Part shown: in pieces, positions 62,160 to 64,000 of the stretch
How positions within the stretch are numbered: the stretch's first letter is position 1
How the letters are laid out: the number at the start of each line of letters is the position of its first letter
NCBI GenBank assembly: GCA_021018815.1
Contig: JAITYX010000005.1
Location: forward strand, 6,357,501-6,421,500
Direction: 5' to 3'
DNA from: Talinum fruticosum
Lineage: Eukaryota; Streptophyta; Magnoliopsida; Caryophyllales; Talinaceae
Length of the DNA stretch: 64,000 bases
Made by a program: the position numbers and the translations under genes
Notes under the pieces: generated by a model
The model's database searches: none
The model's input: only the letters and a program-made list of their open reading frames with translations
What the model was told of the DNA's origin: nothing

Positions 62160-62790
62160 ACTTAGATTAGGATGGTTTTAATTTGGCTAATGCACAAATG
62201 GAATGTACACATGGATCCTCCTAATTGGAAATGAATTTATTTTGGCTAAATGCAAAATTAAAATGCATGAATGGACTCGCCTAATTTGAGATGAATTTAT
62301 TTTTGGCTAAATGCAAAATAAAATGCATAAATGGACTCACTTAATTTGAGATGAATTTATTTTTATCTAAATGAAAAATAAAATGCAAATGGACTCACCT
62401 AAATTGATATGAATTTATTTTTATATAAATGCAAAATAAAATGCAAATGGATTCACCTAATTTGAAATAAATTTATTTTTGGCTAAATGTAAAATAAAAT
62501 GCAAATGGACTCACCTAAATTGAGATAAATTTATTTATGATTAAATGCAAGATAAAATGCAAAAATGGACTCACCTAATTTGAGATGAATTTATTTTTGG
62601 CTAAATGCAAAGTAAAATGCAAATGGAGTCACCTAAATTGAGATGAATTTATTTTTGACTAAATGCAAAATAAATGGACTCACCTAATTTGAGATGAATT
62701 TATTTTTGACTAAATGCAAAATAAATGGACTCACCTAATTTGAGATGAATTTTTTGGTTAAATGAAAAATTGAAATATAACAAATGGAAT
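62160..62790. repeat. Minisatellite, about ten ~51-60 bp units
   Basis: Units run as ggactcacctaatttgagat, gaatttatttttggctaaat, gcaaaataaaatgcaaat with small changes; unit lengths are 60, 60, 58, 58, 58, 60, 58, 51 and 51 bp. It lies in the leader between LTR and gag of the minus-strand gypsy element. Confidence 0.9.
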
Positions 62791-62829
62791 GCTAAAAATG
62801 ATAAAAAGTTAAAACCCTAAAAAAAAACC

Positions 62830-63898
62830 ACTGATCGAAGAGAAGGAAGGGTCCCCGGCATGACCTTTCCGGACCGACCAGCGGTGGTCGGCGTCGCCTA
62901 AGCCCGGGGTTGATGGCTACCTGAAACCTAAACTGAGCGATGAAATTTGGGATGACTAAGAAGTGCAATTAATGGACTGACCTAAAAAAGAAGGCAATTT
63001 TTTTACTTTTGGTTAAAAATGCACATATTGGACTGACTAGAGGAAATTAATTATTGTATTTTATTGGCACCCATGCAAGGGTTATTCATAAATCTTAACC
63101 TAAACTAAAGGCTCACAAGTAGAAGATTAAATACTAAAAACAACCACATTCATCCAAGCATACAAATGAAGAGAAAAGGTGCCACCTAGACAACCAAGGA
63201 TTTATAGTAAAAAGAGAGGGATAAAACTAGGTAGGACACATGGTGTCTCATAGTCCGAGCATTTAGTCCTCCGTGTGATACACGACAGGAAAAGAATGAA
63301 TCCTCGGTGCCTCTCGGTAAACCAAAGAGAGCAAGCTATGAGGGAAGATGTGCCACCTCCCTCACAACCAAGCCTAATTGGGCCTTTTAGGTTAGTAGTT
63401 TGAACCTCCTCCAGGATTGTTCTTAGGGGTAAAGCCTAAAAGCCGAAGTTGCAAGAAACTATGTTCAAGGCTACCTAAATGCAATATGCCTAATGCAAAA
63501 CACATTAAGAAAACTCACAACTAAAACTTTCAAGTCTCACCCTCTAAATAAGTGACACATCCCCAACGGAGTCGTCACTGTAGGAACCACCAGCCCCGTC
63601 CATCCGTCCCCTCCGTAGAGGGAGCCCTGTGGACTAAAGCTTCCTCATGAATGTCGAGTCTCTTTTTTAAGATGATTTTTGAAGATGATTTTTGAAAATT
63701 TATTAGAAATGGGGATATACCTCTTATTAAGATTTTTGATTTTTGTAATTTGATTTGAAATAGATTAATTGGAATAATGATTGGCGGTTTTATTGATCTT
63801 TTATTTTATAAATTATTTTTAGAAGATTGGGGGTGCTATTTCACAACTTAAGAAAAAAAAAGGTTTATTTATGCCGTAAGGCTTTTGGGCCAAAACGG
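62830..63898 (-). mobile_element. Gypsy leader (5' UTR) of the - strand element
   Basis: Non-coding. The part next to the LTR (63570-63898) resembles the leader after LTR copy 2 at 50887-51270. A GC-rich patch at 62850-62930 contains ccggaccgaccagcggtggt. Confidence 0.6.
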
Positions 63899-64000
63899 TG
63901 TAAAAATCCCAGCTTGGACCAAAGCGTTGCCCGTGACTGCCTCGGCATCGACACGAGCCAGCACCATACGGTCGCCAACGCTGACCATGGGTTGTGACCG
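63899..64000 (-). mobile_element. 5' LTR of the - strand gypsy element, partial
   Basis: On the minus strand it ends ...gggatttttaca next to ccgttttggcccaaaag. It matches the 3' parts of the LTRs at 45822-47453 and 49036-50886 (cacaacccatgg, atggtgctggct, gggcaacg, ggtccaa). It continues beyond the window. Confidence 0.7.

Larger units (their letters stand above)
55480..63898 (-). mobile_element. Decayed Ty3/gypsy retrotransposon (Tat/Ogre-like), internal region
   Basis: Read right to left: leader with minisatellite (63898-61850), gag (about 61770-60497), protease (about 60100-59780), RT (about 58470-57750), RNase H (about 57150-56790), integrase (about 56650-55480). This order (integrase after RT/RNase H) is Ty3/gypsy. 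Frequent stops and shifts in every domain make it inactive. The 5' LTR starts at 63899; the 3' LTR in matching orientation is not in the window, so the left end is truncated or rearranged at the 52317-55370 insertion. Confidence 0.85.

Noticed and set aside
1..64000. CRISPR arrays, operons, ribosome binding sites or phage genes
   Set aside because: Introns, MITEs, LINEs and gypsy elements show plant nuclear DNA; no spaced identical repeats of CRISPR type were seen.

Overview
The window is nuclear DNA of a flowering plant, most likely a eudicot. It is AT-rich, has GT-AG introns of plant type, and carries two recognisable host genes on the + strand surrounded by many transposable elements. The species cannot be named from the sequence. 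No undescribed molecular system was found. The most notable points are a Shaker-type potassium-channel gene whose frame breaks at four homopolymer runs, an unusual CACTA-type element with long inverted arms, and a tandem duplication that traps a LINE/LTR junction.

Layout. 1-1290: decayed hAT transposase (- strand, cut by the window edge). 1.3-5.2 kb: AT-rich DNA with an imperfect ~350 bp direct repeat, a 1.19 kb element with ~290 bp inverted arms, and a degenerate short-period repeat. 5.35-8.0 kb: ribosomal protein S29 (uS14) in three exons, with a telo-box promoter and CT-rich leader. 8.8-22.1 kb: gene-poor DNA holding MITEs and the CACTA-type element. 22.1-34.2 kb: an outward-rectifying K+ channel of the SKOR/GORK group in 13 exons, with a 5.6 kb first intron that holds three Stowaway-like MITEs.

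35.0-43.4 kb: two decayed LINEs arranged head to head (- then +). 44.2-51 kb: a LINE fragment plus a Ty3/gypsy LTR, tandemly duplicated. 52.3-55.4 kb: a TG...CA segment that looks like a solo LTR. 55.5-64 kb: a decayed Ty3/gypsy element on the - strand (gag, protease, RT, RNase H, integrase), with a ~58 bp minisatellite in its leader and its 5' LTR running off the right edge.

The two host genes are not functionally linked. RPS29 is a housekeeping translation gene. The channel would release K+ into the xylem or from guard cells if intact. All four frame breaks are explained by one missing base in a run of identical bases, and adding one base at each makes the spliced length a multiple of three. 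Consensus error is therefore at least as likely as true loss of function.
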